This document shows, piece by piece, positions 17,631-27,955 of a stretch of 64,000 nt of DNA. Both the position numbers and the translations under genes were made by a program. The number at the start of each line of letters is the position of its first letter. Position 1 is the first letter of the stretch. Origin of the DNA: Granulicella sp. WH15 (GTDB lineage Bacteria; Acidobacteriota; Terriglobia; Terriglobales; Acidobacteriaceae); NCBI RefSeq assembly GCF_009914315.1, contig NZ_CP042596.1, positions 3,472,001-3,536,000 on the forward strand. Reading direction: 5' to 3'. The notes beneath the pieces are model-generated. The model was not told where the DNA came from and made no database searches. It was given only the letters and a program-made list of their open reading frames with translations.

Positions 17631-19819
17631 TGGGCCTCAATCCTGAATACGTTCAGCAAAGCACGCGTGCGCTGCCGTTTTGCGTCGGGTATGTCTATGC
17701 CCAGGGCAGCAAGGTCAACTCGATGGTTGGTCCTGATGGAGCGACTGTCGAGCAGTACATCCTCGCAGAGGGCGAGTGGGACAGTTGCCTCTATCTCTCT
17801 GTCTCACCTACCGATTTTTTCTCAACTGACAATGAACAATTAGTCGGGGGCGGCTCTTTTTACACGCAGAACAAATTCAACCAGGGCGACGATTACAGCC
17901 GTTCACTTTACTACCACTTTCACGGCGGCTCGCTCGCTACGAAGGGTGTTCCGAACAACCTTATTAGTCAGGGGCCAGACCAAGGTTCCGAGATATGGCT
18001 CAGATACTTTCCATCAGTTACTCCCCAGCTCTGCTATAGCGGCCTCGCCTATTATTTTGTGCGCCGCATCATCCAGGCATCTGATGGGATAACAGGCGAC
18101 GTGGGTGTCCTTTCGAGTGTCGCGATGCAACCGACCGGCATCTATCGCAGTCTTCGTTGCCGCATGTTCGATGCCACCGGCGAAGTAACTGGCTATGGGT
18201 TCACGGTCAATCCTACGTGGCAGATGACAGAGACCGTCCTCCGCTACCAGATCAAGCAGCAACAGCCATCTCTTGCCGGACTTACTCGTGCGGAGAAGGC
18301 GTGCTTTGACTGGCCCGCATTGGTGGATCATGCCAACCGCAACGCGGCGCTTCTCTCGAATGGTGCTCCTACCTACGCGGGTAACTTTGCCTTCGCCTCG
18401 GATGCAACGCTTGCCAGCATGATGGAGACGCAACTGCGCAATTGCAGGTCTTATAAACGCGAACGCGGCGGCGTGATTGCGTTCATCGGAGATGACCCTC
18501 GCGTGTCGGTATTCACTTTTTCGCAGCGAAATGTTGTTCCCAATACGGTAAAGATCAGCAAGAAGGATCTGAGCACGGCCTCCAACGTTTACATCCCTCA
18601 ATATCGTGATCTTGGGATTCCTGCGGTCACTGAAGTGGTAAACGTAGAGGTAACTCAGGCCGACGCTAATTCAAAGTTCATCTGCACTTTCACCACCAAT
18701 GGGCAGCAGCCCTTATTCTCGGGAGACTCCTTTACTTATTCGGGCAGCTCCGATGACGCAGATTTCGCCGGTGACTATCGAGTCGAACTCTACTCGACGA
18801 CGACAGGCAATCAGCCAGCGGTGATCTCGGCCCCGCCCATCCCGAACCAATTCAACACGAGCTTCGGCCCGCAGAAGATAGCCTCTGCGACGGGTGGTTT
18901 TATCGGCACTCAGCAATCGCGCTTTTCGCAGCGTGCCCCAACCGTGGTGCAACATCGTGCCCATCAAAAAGCTGTTGGCCAGGTCGCTCCCGGCATCATT
19001 CCCATTCCGCGCGCAACACCTGTTTATTACGACCTCGGCAACAACACGTTCGACCAGACGAATCGCATCATGCAGTGGATGATGGCTCGCGATCTCGGCA
19101 CGGATGGCCCTAACTGGAAGGCACCGTTTCAGGGCACTATCTCCGGGTATCTGGAGTCTGTCGACGTCAACGGCAACGCTCTCGCCGAGGTTGAGAACGG
19201 AGACATCATTACGATCGACCCAACGGCCTCGCCGGAGTTCGCGGGCGACTATGAAGTGGTCGACAATGCTGTTGAGCCAGCCAGCTCGAGCGGCAGTGGC
19301 TCACAGCGCGACCTTACGATCCAGACATACAACCCTGCCGCATTTGTAGACGTGAGCTATCCGCCCGGCGACTCCTATTCGACGCTACCCAATAGCCTTT
19401 TGCCGATGGGTGATTCAGTGCTGCCAGAGGCTCAGTATTACGTGATGCAGGCGACGCCATCCCCTGTCTCCGAGGATGACGGGACTGTCACCGTCAACAT
19501 CAACGATCTCTCGATCTGGTGGGCCGGGCAGGAAGCTCCAACTGCCTATCCAACGGTCTCGCTGGCGAAGGTGCCGACCGGCGAACTCGTCACCGTTTAT
19601 CTCGCCATGACGACGATGGCCACCCAGCCGACGATGAGCTTTCAGGTGCCCGCAGCCAATGTCCTTCCGACCGTTCCAGCAGGTAGCATGATCGTTTTCT
19701 ATGGCACTTATTTGCCCACCACGGGAGGCAGTCCCCTTGTACAGCCAGGCTCAAGCACAAATTACGGAGGAGGGGCGGTCTCGTCCGATTCGTCGTCGCC
19801 TTCCGGGCCGTCGAATTGA
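17630..19819 (+). CDS. Large tail-tip / host-specificity protein
   Basis: The ATG at 17630 follows GGGAGGAA and overlaps the previous stop (TAATG), giving 729 residues. An upstream in-frame start at 17549 is rejected for overlap. The protein is beta-rich and Ser/Thr/Gly-rich, with a first part 'ALPFCVGYVYAQGSKVNSM', a middle 'LTRAEKACFDWPALVDHANRNAALL' and a low-complexity end 'SSDSSSPSGPSN'. As the last gene before the phage end and third after the tape measure, it probably forms the tail hub or receptor-binding tip. No sequence family was recognised. No tail-fibre, lysis or chaperone gene follows. Confidence 0.62.
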   Translation: MGLNPEYVQQSTRALPFCVGYVYAQGSKVNSMVGPDGATVEQYILAEGEWDSCLYLSVSPTDFFSTDNEQLVGGGSFYTQNKFNQGDDYSRSLYYHFHGGSLATKGVPNNLISQGPDQGSEIWLRYFPSVTPQLCYSGLAYYFVRRIIQASDGITGDVGVLSSVAMQPTGIYRSLRCRMFDATGEVTGYGFTVNPTWQMTETVLRYQIKQQQPSLAGLTRAEKACFDWPALVDHANRNAALLSNGAPTYAGNFAFASDATLASMMETQLRNCRSYKRERGGVIAFIGDDPRVSVFTFSQRNVVPNTVKISKKDLSTASNVYIPQYRDLGIPAVTEVVNVEVTQADANSKFICTFTTNGQQPLFSGDSFTYSGSSDDADFAGDYRVELYSTTTGNQPAVISAPPIPNQFNTSFGPQKIASATGGFIGTQQSRFSQRAPTVVQHRAHQKAVGQVAPGIIPIPRATPVYYDLGNNTFDQTNRIMQWMMARDLGTDGPNWKAPFQGTISGYLESVDVNGNALAEVENGDIITIDPTASPEFAGDYEVVDNAVEPASSSGSGSQRDLTIQTYNPAAFVDVSYPPGDSYSTLPNSLLPMGDSVLPEAQYYVMQATPSPVSEDDGTVTVNINDLSIWWAGQEAPTAYPTVSLAKVPTGELVTVYLAMTTMATQPTMSFQVPAANVLPTVPAGSMIVFYGTYLPTTGGSPLVQPGSSTNYGGGAVSSDSSSPSGPSN

Positions 19820-19941
19820 TCGGTTCGTGGGGCGTCAGGATAGTATGGCTTCGAGGGATTCAGATTTTCATATACAGCCGCTTTTTGGGAAAATTCCCAT
19901 TTATCGGCTGCACGTTTTCCCGAAAAATTCCGGCAGCTACA
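19820..19941 (+). other. Candidate right end of the transposable prophage
   Basis: This AT-richer stretch has no gene. It holds nested inverted repeats: CAGCCG at 19875 with CGGCTG at 19905, enclosing TGGGAA at 19886 and TTCCCA at 19894. Read inward from 19941 on the minus strand it starts TGTAGCTGCC and has two related tracts beginning GAATTTT, as expected for transposase-binding sites. Mu-family genomes start TG and end CA. The phage sequence ends in CTACA at 19941, and from 19942 the bases (GCTTCTGTC) match the inside of a repeat seen elsewhere in the window. The end point is an inference. Confidence 0.55.
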
Positions 19942-20165
19942 GCTTCTGTCTTTGTTGTTGCTTTTGCTTCTGGGGTAGGTCCGGGCTTTGGCCCGGACAT
20001 CAAAACCAGCCACAGAAGCGGGCTTTAGCCCCCGAGGTATGCTTTCTTCAAATGAGGAAAGACGTCCTGCCGGACGGGCCTCCTACGCGGAGAGCGGTCA
20101 CTTCGTGACTTTCACACTTGTCTCGGCAGGATCAACAACATCGGTCCTCCCCCGGTCGGAAACTT
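19942..20165. repeat. Repeat locus 1: modules A, C, B-type hairpin and D remnant
   Basis: No gene is present before dxr. Module A is cut at its 5' side by the prophage and holds hairpin GTCCGGGC/GCCCGGAC near 19979. Module C follows with GTCC/GGAC (20064 to 20075) and CCTCC/GGAG (20079 to 20092). Then comes the small hairpin GTCAC-TTC-GTGAC (20097 to 20109) and a D-like remnant, CCTCCCCCGGTCGG, near 20146. A longer open frame crossing this locus is judged spurious. Confidence 0.75.
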
Positions 20166-20182
20166 CTGCGAAAATAACTAAC

Positions 20183-21346
20183 GTGAAGAAGATCGCGATT
20201 TTAGGTTCGACCGGTTCCATCGGCACCTCCACCCTCTCCATCTGCGAGTCGTTTCCCGACCGATATCTCCCCATCGCGCTGGCCGCCGGGACCAACCTCG
20301 AAGTCGCCTTCGCCCAGGCCGTGCAGTGGCGCCCACAGCTCCTCTCCATCGCCACCGAAGAGCTGGCCGACACCCTCCGCCAGCGCCTCAGCGCCGAAGG
20401 CATCACCGGCATCGAGATCGTCTGGGGCACCCCCGGCACCGTCGCCGTCGCCACCCACCCGGCGGTTGAGTTCGTAGTCTCGGCCATCGTCGGCGTGTCA
20501 GGGCTCGAAGCCACCTACGCCGCCGTACAGGCAGGCAAGACCATCGGCCTCGCCAACAAGGAGTGCCTCGTAGCCGCCGGAGACCTCATCATCTCCGCCG
20601 CCCGCGAAAAAAACGTGGCCCTGCTCCCCATCGACTCCGAGCACAACGCCGTCCACCAGTGCATGCGCGGCGGAGCGGCAAACGAGGTCAAGCAGGTCTG
20701 GCTGACGGCCTCCGGCGGCCCCTTCCGCAACACCCCTGCGACCGACTTCGCGGCGATCACCCCCGCCCAGGCTCTGAAGCACCCCACCTGGGTCATGGGC
20801 CAGCGCATCACCATCGACTCGGCCACCATGATGAACAAGGGCTTCGAGGTCATCGAGGCCTGCCGCCTCTTCGACCTGCCGCCCGCGCAGGTCCGCGTCA
20901 CGGTCCACCCGCAGTCGACGGTCCACTCGCTGGTAGAGTTCATCGACGGGTCGATATTGGCGCAAATCTCGGTGACGGACATGCGCCTGCCCATCCTCTA
21001 CGCCCTCGCCTACCCCGAGCGCCCGGCCTCCAACCTGACCTTCGACCTCGCATCCCTAAGCCATCTCGACTTCGCCCAGCCCGATCTCGCCCGCTTCCCT
21101 TGCCTGCGCCTGGCCTACGAGGCAGCAGCGGCCTCCCAAGCATCCTGCATCGCCCTCAACGCCGCCGACGAGATCGCCGTGGCGGCTTTCCTGGCCCACC
21201 AAATCCCCTTCCTCGGCATTCCGGCTACAATCGAACGTGTACTGGAGCTAACCCCGGCAGCCCGGCCCGCGTCTATTCCAGACGTCCTGGCGGCGGACCG
21301 CGCGGCCCGCGTCTGTGCCGCCGAAGTCATCGCGGGACGAGCGTAA
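20183..21346 (+). CDS. dxr: 1-deoxy-D-xylulose 5-phosphate reductoisomerase
   Basis: Dxr converts DXP to MEP with NADPH, the first committed step of isoprenoid synthesis by the MEP pathway. The protein opens 'VKKIAILGSTGSIGTST', the NADPH-binding loop. It carries 'LANKECLVAAGDLI', the metal and substrate segment 'LPIDSEHNAVHQCM', 'LTASGGPFR', and the long signature 'HPTWVMGQRITIDSATMMNKG'. The GTG at 20183 gives 387 residues, close to the usual length. The open frame runs upstream through the repeat locus, but those residues match nothing in the family. No strong binding site is seen before the GTG. rseP follows 39 bases later, a common pairing. Confidence 0.95.
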   Translation: MKKIAILGSTGSIGTSTLSICESFPDRYLPIALAAGTNLEVAFAQAVQWRPQLLSIATEELADTLRQRLSAEGITGIEIVWGTPGTVAVATHPAVEFVVSAIVGVSGLEATYAAVQAGKTIGLANKECLVAAGDLIISAAREKNVALLPIDSEHNAVHQCMRGGAANEVKQVWLTASGGPFRNTPATDFAAITPAQALKHPTWVMGQRITIDSATMMNKGFEVIEACRLFDLPPAQVRVTVHPQSTVHSLVEFIDGSILAQISVTDMRLPILYALAYPERPASNLTFDLASLSHLDFAQPDLARFPCLRLAYEAAAASQASCIALNAADEIAVAAFLAHQIPFLGIPATIERVLELTPAARPASIPDVLAADRAARVCAAEVIAGRA

Positions 21347-21385
21347 AGCTCCCCCGCAAAGCACCACACGAGGCTTTCCACTTCT

Positions 21386-22744
21386 ATGATCGTTACCGTC
21401 CTCCTGCTTCTGCTTGTTCTCGGCGTCATGGTGCTGGTCCACGAGTTCGGCCACTTCGCCGTGGCCAAGCTCTGCGGCATCCGCGTCGAGGTCTTCTCGA
21501 TCGGCTTCGGCAAGCGGCTGCTGGGCTTCCGCTCGGGCGACACGGACTACCGCCTCTCCCTGCTGCCCCTCGGCGGCTACGTCAAGATGTCGGGCGACAA
21601 CCCCGGCGAGGCCCCCACAGGCGATCCCGGCGAGTTCAACGCGCACCCCCGCTGGCAGCGCGGCCTGGTCGCCATCGCCGGGCCGGTAGCCAACCTTGTC
21701 CTGGCCTTCATCATCATGCTGGTGGTCTACATGAACCACCACGAGGTCGACTACTACCTCGCCGGACCAGCCCAGAACGACTACGCGCTGCGCAACTCTC
21801 CCGCCGCCGCCACCGGCATCCACCCCGGCGACACCATCGTCCGCTACGACCACCAGGACAACCCCGACTGGGAGACGATCCTCAACACCTCGCTGCTCAA
21901 CCTCGGCCGCACGGTCGACTTCTCCTACGAGCACGACGGCCAGCGCACCGACTCCCACATCCTCGTCGCGGGCACCCAGCCCGACCCCAGCACGGCCGAC
22001 GTCTACTCCATCCTGAAGCCCATCGGCCTCGTCCCCCAGGCCCAGAACGTTCCTGTGGCCGTGACGTCGGTCGCACCTGACTCCCCAGCCTCCACGGCTG
22101 GCCTCCAGCCCGGCGACCAGATCTCCGCCATCGACGGCGTCGCCATCCACTCGGTGCCCGCGCTGCTGGCCTATTTGCAAGACCAAGGCGGCAAGCGCTC
22201 GGCCCTCACCGTCGTCCGCTCCGGCGCGGCCATCACGGTGGGCATCACGCCCAAGCTCATGCCCAGCGGCGACGGCACCGACAGCTACCGACTCGGCTTC
22301 ATCCCGGTCCGCCCGCTCTTCCGCGTCAACAAGCTCTCCTTCGGCGCGGCGGCCCGCGAGTCGTGGAAGACGAACCTGAAGTCGGCCACGCTCATCAAGG
22401 ACGTGCTCATGGGCATGTTCCAGCGGCGCGTCTCGCCCAAGAACCTCTCCGGCCCCATCGGCATCGGCCAGCAGGTGGGCATCGCCGCGCGCGACTCCAT
22501 CTGGTCGCTCTTCACCCTGATGGCGGTCATCAGCATGAACCTGGCGATCTTCAACCTGCTGCCCTTCCCTGTGCTCGACGGCGGCCTCATCAGCCTGCTG
22601 GGCATCGAGGGCATCCTGCGCCGCGACATCAACCAGCAGGTCAAGGACCGCATCTACCAGGTGGCCTTCGTCTGCATCCTGCTCTTCGCCGCGATGGTCA
22701 TCTTCAACGACATCAGCCGCCTGCCCCACCACCTGAAGATGTAG
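21386..22744 (+). CDS. rseP: Site-2 intramembrane metalloprotease RseP
   Basis: M50 proteases cleave membrane-bound anti-sigma factors within the bilayer. The 452-residue product shows the zinc motif HEFGH at residues 19 to 23 in the first membrane segment, and the third ligand in 'LPFPVLDGG' with Asp about 398. Two PDZ regions lie between, near 'AAATGIHPGDTIV' and 'ASTAGLQPGDQISAIDG'. A last hydrophobic helix ends the protein. Length equals the E. coli protein. It follows dxr and ends in a very strong hairpin, so the pair may form an operon. The target anti-sigma factor is not in this window. Confidence 0.93.
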   Translation: MIVTVLLLLLVLGVMVLVHEFGHFAVAKLCGIRVEVFSIGFGKRLLGFRSGDTDYRLSLLPLGGYVKMSGDNPGEAPTGDPGEFNAHPRWQRGLVAIAGPVANLVLAFIIMLVVYMNHHEVDYYLAGPAQNDYALRNSPAAATGIHPGDTIVRYDHQDNPDWETILNTSLLNLGRTVDFSYEHDGQRTDSHILVAGTQPDPSTADVYSILKPIGLVPQAQNVPVAVTSVAPDSPASTAGLQPGDQISAIDGVAIHSVPALLAYLQDQGGKRSALTVVRSGAAITVGITPKLMPSGDGTDSYRLGFIPVRPLFRVNKLSFGAAARESWKTNLKSATLIKDVLMGMFQRRVSPKNLSGPIGIGQQVGIAARDSIWSLFTLMAVISMNLAIFNLLPFPVLDGGLISLLGIEGILRRDINQQVKDRIYQVAFVCILLFAAMVIFNDISRLPHHLKM

Positions 22745-22760
22745 GCTCGACACCATCACC

Positions 22761-22799
22761 AAGAACAAAGGCAAGGACATGGTCCTTGCCTTTGTTCTT
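22761..22799 (+). terminator. Strong 18-bp hairpin after rseP
   Basis: AAGAACAAAGGCAAGGAC at 22761 pairs perfectly with GTCCTTGCCTTTGTTCTT at 22782 over a 3-base ATG loop. A T-rich tract (CTCTTGTTTTTG) follows. It should end the dxr-rseP transcript. Confidence 0.85.
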
Positions 22800-22833
22800 G
22801 CTCTTGTTTTTGCCGTTGCCAGTTTTCTTGGTT

Positions 22834-23046
22834 GTCATTCAGGAGCGAAGCGGAGGAATCTGCTTCTGTCTTTGCTTTTGCCCTTGCTTCTGGGGTAGGT
22901 CCGGGCTTTAGCCCGGACATTAAGCCCATGCACCAATGCGCGCTTTAGCCCCCGAGGTATGCTTTCTTTTCCCAATCACAAAGGCAAAAGCGCCCTAACG
23001 CCGGGCGGGCGGCACTTCGTGCGGTCTTGGACGCTTCGCGTAAAAA
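22834..23046. repeat. Repeat locus 2: modules A then B
   Basis: The gap of 305 bases after rseP has no gene. Module A (22834 to about 22973) begins GTCATTCAGGAGCGAAGCGG and contains GTCCGGGC-TTTA-GCCCGGAC at 22899. Module B (22984 to 23046) contains CGCCC/GGGCG, the GCAC-TTC-GTGC hairpin near 23012 and ACGC-TTC-GCGT near 23031. The same B module recurs at 34711, 40430 and, inverted, 48893. Confidence 0.8.
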
Positions 23047-23049
23047 CCG

Positions 23050-24027
<978 letters not shown>

Positions 24028-24116
24028 GGAACCTCGAATCTCTGAATCTCTCGAATCCCTCTCAGGATAGCCCGGCGCAATAGGATCATCCAACGCAGGC
24101 CTTAGGAATCCCCCGC

Positions 24117-25139
24117 ATGTTCGATTCGCTCCACGACGCTCAACCCGAAACCTCCCATCCGCCGTCGCCGCTGCGCCGCATCTTCTACGGCCCGGACGGC
24201 CTCCGCGCCGGTTGGAGCCTGCTCCTCTTCGCCCTGCCCTTCGCCGTGCTCTACGGCGTCATGGCGCTGGCTCGCCACGCCCAACAAGCCCCGTCCCGCC
24301 GAACCGTGGACAACCAGATCAACGTACTCGAAACAGCTCTCGTCGAGCTAATCAGCTTCGCCGTCGTCGCCGGAACCACCTTCCTGGTCTCGCTGGTCGA
24401 GCGCCGCCCCTTCGGCACCTATGGCCTGGGCCGCGGCACCCCCGACGCCAACCCCCTCTTCGACCTCGGCAAGGGCCTCGCCTGGGGCGTAGTCTTCCTC
24501 TCCCTGCTGGTCGAAACCCTTCGTCTCACCGGCCTCATCGTCTTCGACGGCATCGCCCTCGATCCCCTCAGCGCGCTCGGCTACGCCCTCTCCTGGTTCG
24601 CCGCCTTCCTCTTCGTCGGCCTCTTCGAAGAGTTCCTCTTCCGCGGCTTCGTCCAATACACCGCCGCACGCGGCATCAGCGGACTGGTCCGCGCCATTGT
24701 CCCGCGTAGCCGCCACAGCCACGCCATCGGCTTCTGGAGCGCCACCCTCCTCTTCTCGGTCGGCCTCTTCGCCCTGCTGCACAAGGCCAATCAGGGTGAA
24801 TCGCCCGTGGGCCTAGCCGCCGTCGCCGCCGCCGGGCTCACCTTCGCCTACTCGCTCTGGCGCACGGGAACCCTCTGGTGGGCCGTCGGCTTCCACGCCG
24901 CCTGGGACTGGGCGCAGTCGTTCCTCTTCGGCGTGGCCGACTCGGGCAGCCTCGCCCAGGGCCATCTCTTCCTCACCCACCCCGCCGGAGCCGCCATCTA
25001 CTCGGGCGGAGCCACCGGCCCCGAGGGCAGCATCCTCGTCTTCCCCACGCTGGCCCTGACGGCGGTGATCATCCACCTAACCCTCCCCCGCCGCGACTAC
25101 CCGCTCACCCCCAGCCAACAGCCGCCAACAGTCACCTAA
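24117..25139 (+). CDS. CPBP-family intramembrane glutamic protease
   Basis: CAAX-processing/bacteriocin-processing enzymes cleave substrates in the membrane. This 340-residue protein has about eight hydrophobic segments. It carries the three family motifs: EEFLFR at residues 171 to 176, 'LLHKAN' with the active His near 222, and 'HAAWDWAQ' near residue 260. The substrate is unknown. A short gap separates it from the downstream penicillin-acylase-family gene, and both are on the plus strand, so co-transcription is possible. Confidence 0.85.
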   Translation: MFDSLHDAQPETSHPPSPLRRIFYGPDGLRAGWSLLLFALPFAVLYGVMALARHAQQAPSRRTVDNQINVLETALVELISFAVVAGTTFLVSLVERRPFGTYGLGRGTPDANPLFDLGKGLAWGVVFLSLLVETLRLTGLIVFDGIALDPLSALGYALSWFAAFLFVGLFEEFLFRGFVQYTAARGISGLVRAIVPRSRHSHAIGFWSATLLFSVGLFALLHKANQGESPVGLAAVAAAGLTFAYSLWRTGTLWWAVGFHAAWDWAQSFLFGVADSGSLAQGHLFLTHPAGAAIYSGGATGPEGSILVFPTLALTAVIIHLTLPRRDYPLTPSQQPPTVT

Positions 25140-25164
25140 CCCGCACCAATTACACTCAACCAAG

Positions 25165-27915
25165 ATGCTTCCCCCCGAACCGAACCCGCAGGAACCGCGC
25201 CTTTCGACCCGCCGCAACCCCGAAGATTACGCACCTCTACCGACATCCGGGAAGAAGACCAAGCGCCTCCTGCTGGCGCTCCCCCTGCTGCTCTTGCTGG
25301 CAGTAGCCGCAATCGTGGGCGGCCACTTCTACCTGCAACACTCCGTCCGGGCCAGCCTGCCGCAGCTCGACGGCTCCGCCCCTCTGCCGGGCCTAGCCGC
25401 ACCCGTCACCATCCAGCGCGACGCCCAGGGCGTCCCCCACATCCACGCCCAGTCGCTCGACGACATGGTGCTCGCGCAGGCGTGGGTCACCGCGCACGAC
25501 CGCCTCTGGCAGATGGATATGCTCCGCCGCCACGCCGCCGGAGAGCTGGCCGCGATCCTCGGCCCCTCCCTCCTCGACCACGATAAGCTCCAGCGCACCC
25601 TCCAGCTCCGCGCCTCCGCCGACCGCGCCATGGCCACGCTGCCGCCGGACCAGCTCCACCTCTTCACCGTCTACGCCCAGGGCGTCAACGCCGCCATCGC
25701 CGACCAGCAGGCCCACCTGCCCATCGAGTTCCGCGTCCTCAACTACCATCCCGCCCCGTGGACCCCGCGCGACTGCCTGCTGGTCGCCCTCGTGCTCTTC
25801 GAAGACCTGACCAACAACTATCAAGAGAAGCTCGACCGCGAGGCACTGACCGCGCGCCTGCCGCCCGAGCTGGCCGCCGACCTCTTCCCCGTAGGCTCGT
25901 GGCGCGACCACCCGCCCACCCAGCCGCCGGTCGACCTGACCATCGACGGCCCACCCATCGAGCAGGTCCCCCTGGACGAGTCGCAGGAAGGCCCCTTCGC
26001 CGCCAACAAGTTGCCGCCCGACAGGCAGCAGGTACTCCGCTCCATTCAGTCCGACATCGACGCCCTCTCGCGCCCGAGCTGCCCCGACTGCATCCCCGGC
26101 TCCAACAACTGGGTCGTCTCCGGCACGCACACGGCCTCGGGCAAACCCTTGCTGGCCAATGACATGCACCTGTCCCACAACATCCCCGGCGTCTGGTACG
26201 AGGCTGACCTCGAAGCCCCTATCCCCGGCTCCGAGGCCTTCCACGCCGCCGGAGTCACCCTGCCCGGCCTGCCGCTGGTAATCGTCGGCCACAACGCCCA
26301 CATCGCCTGGGGCTTCACCAATCTCGGCGCGGACGTACAAGACCTCTACCTCGAGCAGACCCGCAACAATAACCAGGAGTTCCAATCCGCCGATGGCTCC
26401 TGGCAGCCCGTCCTGCACCTGCCCGAGCCCATCACCGTCCACGGCGGCCGCGACGTGAACTTCGAGGTCCTGGCCACCAAGCACGGCGACGCCATCACCC
26501 CCATCCTGACGCCCACCCTCACCAACGAGACCCGCCCCATCGCCCTGCGCTGGACCATCTACGATCCCAACATCCTCCGCGCGCCCTTCCAGGCTATCGA
26601 CTCGGCGAGCGACTGGAGCAGCTTCACCGCCGCCATCGCCCAGTTCGGCGGCCCCGCGCAGAACATGGTCTACGCCGACGACCAGGGCCACATCGGCTAC
26701 CACGCCACCGGCCGCATCCCCCTGCGCGGCCAACCCGCACCGGCTATCCCCACCGATCTCGCCGCCCCCGCGCAGCCCACACCCGCCATCAGCGCCCAAA
26801 CCGAGCTGGCCGCCCCGCCCACGCAACCCCAGACGCTCTCCGGCCCGCTGAACCCCGTTCCCGTGGCCACCAGCGCCAGCCACGAGTGGACCGGCTACAT
26901 CCCCTTCGACCAACTCCCGTCGGTCTTTGACCCACCCAACGGCATCCTGGCCACGGCCAACGCCCGCATCACCCCGGACGACTACCCCTACCCCGTCACC
27001 CTGAACTGGGGCGCGCCCTACCGCAACGAGCGCATCTGGAAGCTGCTGGCCGGACGCCGTAACCTGAAGCCCGCCGACATGCTCGCCATCCAGACCGACG
27101 TCTACTCCGACCTCGACCACGTGCTGGCGCAACGCATCGCCTACGCGGTGGACCACTCCGCCGCGCTCGCCCACGAGAAGTCCTCCAATCAAGCCGCTCT
27201 GCACCAGGCAGCGGACCTGCTCCGCACCTGGAACGGTAGGGTCGAGACCAACTCCGCCGCCGCCAACATCGTCGAAGCCACCCGCGCCGCCCTCTGGCCG
27301 ATCCTGCTGGGCACGCACCTGACGCCCGGCCCACCCGCTCCCCAGACCAAAACCGGCGCCAAAGCCGACAAGCCAACCGACGCCGAGCTGTATAGCTGGA
27401 ACGAGCGCGACTACGCCCTCGAGCAGCTCATCATGCACACGCCCGAGCGTTGGCTACCCAAGGGCATCGCCAACTGGGACGACCTGCTGGCCTCCGCGCT
27501 GGACAAGGGCCTCGCCGACGCCCACGCCCCGCACCATCCCAAGGACCTCGCCGCCTGGAGCTACGGACGCACCCACGTCGTGGACATCGAGCACCCCATC
27601 TTCGGCCACTCCCGCCTGCTCTCGCGTCTGTTGGGAATGCGCACCGGAACCGGCTCCCAGCCTCAGTCCGGCGACCGCACCACGATCAAGCAGGTAGGCC
27701 GCGCCTTCGGCCCCTCTGAGCGCTTCACCGCCGACCTCGCCAACCTCGACCAGTCCACGCTGAACATCGTTCTGGGCGAGTCCGGCAACCCCGCCAGCCC
27801 GTACTACATGGATCAGTTCCCCGCCTGGTATCGCGGCACCAGCTTCCCCTTCGCCTTCACGGACGCAGCCGTCGCAGCCTCCACCACCCACACGCTGACC
27901 CTGACGCCGAGGTAG
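25165..27915 (+). CDS. Penicillin acylase-family N-terminal nucleophile hydrolase
   Basis: Members are made as a precursor that cleaves itself before a serine, which then attacks amide bonds in beta-lactams or acyl-homoserine lactones. The 916-residue protein has one N-terminal membrane anchor near residue 33 ('LLLALPLLLLLAVAAIVGG'), an alpha chain with 'VPHIHAQSLDDMVLAQAWVTAHDRLWQMD', and the cleavage site 'PGSNNWVVSG' with Ser about 313. The beta chain shows 'LLANDMHLSHNIPGVWYE' and late 'GESGNPASPYY'. Length is somewhat above the typical 750 to 850. The natural substrate cannot be predicted; quorum quenching or detoxification are options. Confidence 0.9.
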   Translation: MLPPEPNPQEPRLSTRRNPEDYAPLPTSGKKTKRLLLALPLLLLLAVAAIVGGHFYLQHSVRASLPQLDGSAPLPGLAAPVTIQRDAQGVPHIHAQSLDDMVLAQAWVTAHDRLWQMDMLRRHAAGELAAILGPSLLDHDKLQRTLQLRASADRAMATLPPDQLHLFTVYAQGVNAAIADQQAHLPIEFRVLNYHPAPWTPRDCLLVALVLFEDLTNNYQEKLDREALTARLPPELAADLFPVGSWRDHPPTQPPVDLTIDGPPIEQVPLDESQEGPFAANKLPPDRQQVLRSIQSDIDALSRPSCPDCIPGSNNWVVSGTHTASGKPLLANDMHLSHNIPGVWYEADLEAPIPGSEAFHAAGVTLPGLPLVIVGHNAHIAWGFTNLGADVQDLYLEQTRNNNQEFQSADGSWQPVLHLPEPITVHGGRDVNFEVLATKHGDAITPILTPTLTNETRPIALRWTIYDPNILRAPFQAIDSASDWSSFTAAIAQFGGPAQNMVYADDQGHIGYHATGRIPLRGQPAPAIPTDLAAPAQPTPAISAQTELAAPPTQPQTLSGPLNPVPVATSASHEWTGYIPFDQLPSVFDPPNGILATANARITPDDYPYPVTLNWGAPYRNERIWKLLAGRRNLKPADMLAIQTDVYSDLDHVLAQRIAYAVDHSAALAHEKSSNQAALHQAADLLRTWNGRVETNSAAANIVEATRAALWPILLGTHLTPGPPAPQTKTGAKADKPTDAELYSWNERDYALEQLIMHTPERWLPKGIANWDDLLASALDKGLADAHAPHHPKDLAAWSYGRTHVVDIEHPIFGHSRLLSRLLGMRTGTGSQPQSGDRTTIKQVGRAFGPSERFTADLANLDQSTLNIVLGESGNPASPYYMDQFPAWYRGTSFPFAFTDAAVAASTTHTLTLTPR

Positions 27916-27955
27916 GGCTACCGCTCCGCCCTCCCCTTGGCATACCCTGTAACCC

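Noticed and set aside
3410..19720. Frequent hexamer ACTTAC on the plus strand of the phage genes and in the glycosidase
   Set aside because: It follows from CTT, TTA and ACT codon choice in several frames; without a count against a shuffled background I cannot claim a signal.
19701..20108. Open frame crossing the prophage end and repeat locus 1
   Set aside because: It crosses the phage boundary and module A, has no binding site, and its translated low-complexity sequence recurs only because the repeat recurs.
21248..22780. 510-residue open frame antisense to rseP
   Set aside because: Same reason; the sense frame has HEFGH, two PDZ regions and the LDG motif.
25393..27438. 681-residue open frame antisense to the penicillin-acylase-family gene
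   Set aside because: Long antisense frames are normal in G+C-rich genes; it is Gly/Val/Asp-rich without motifs, and the sense gene has a clear catalytic site.
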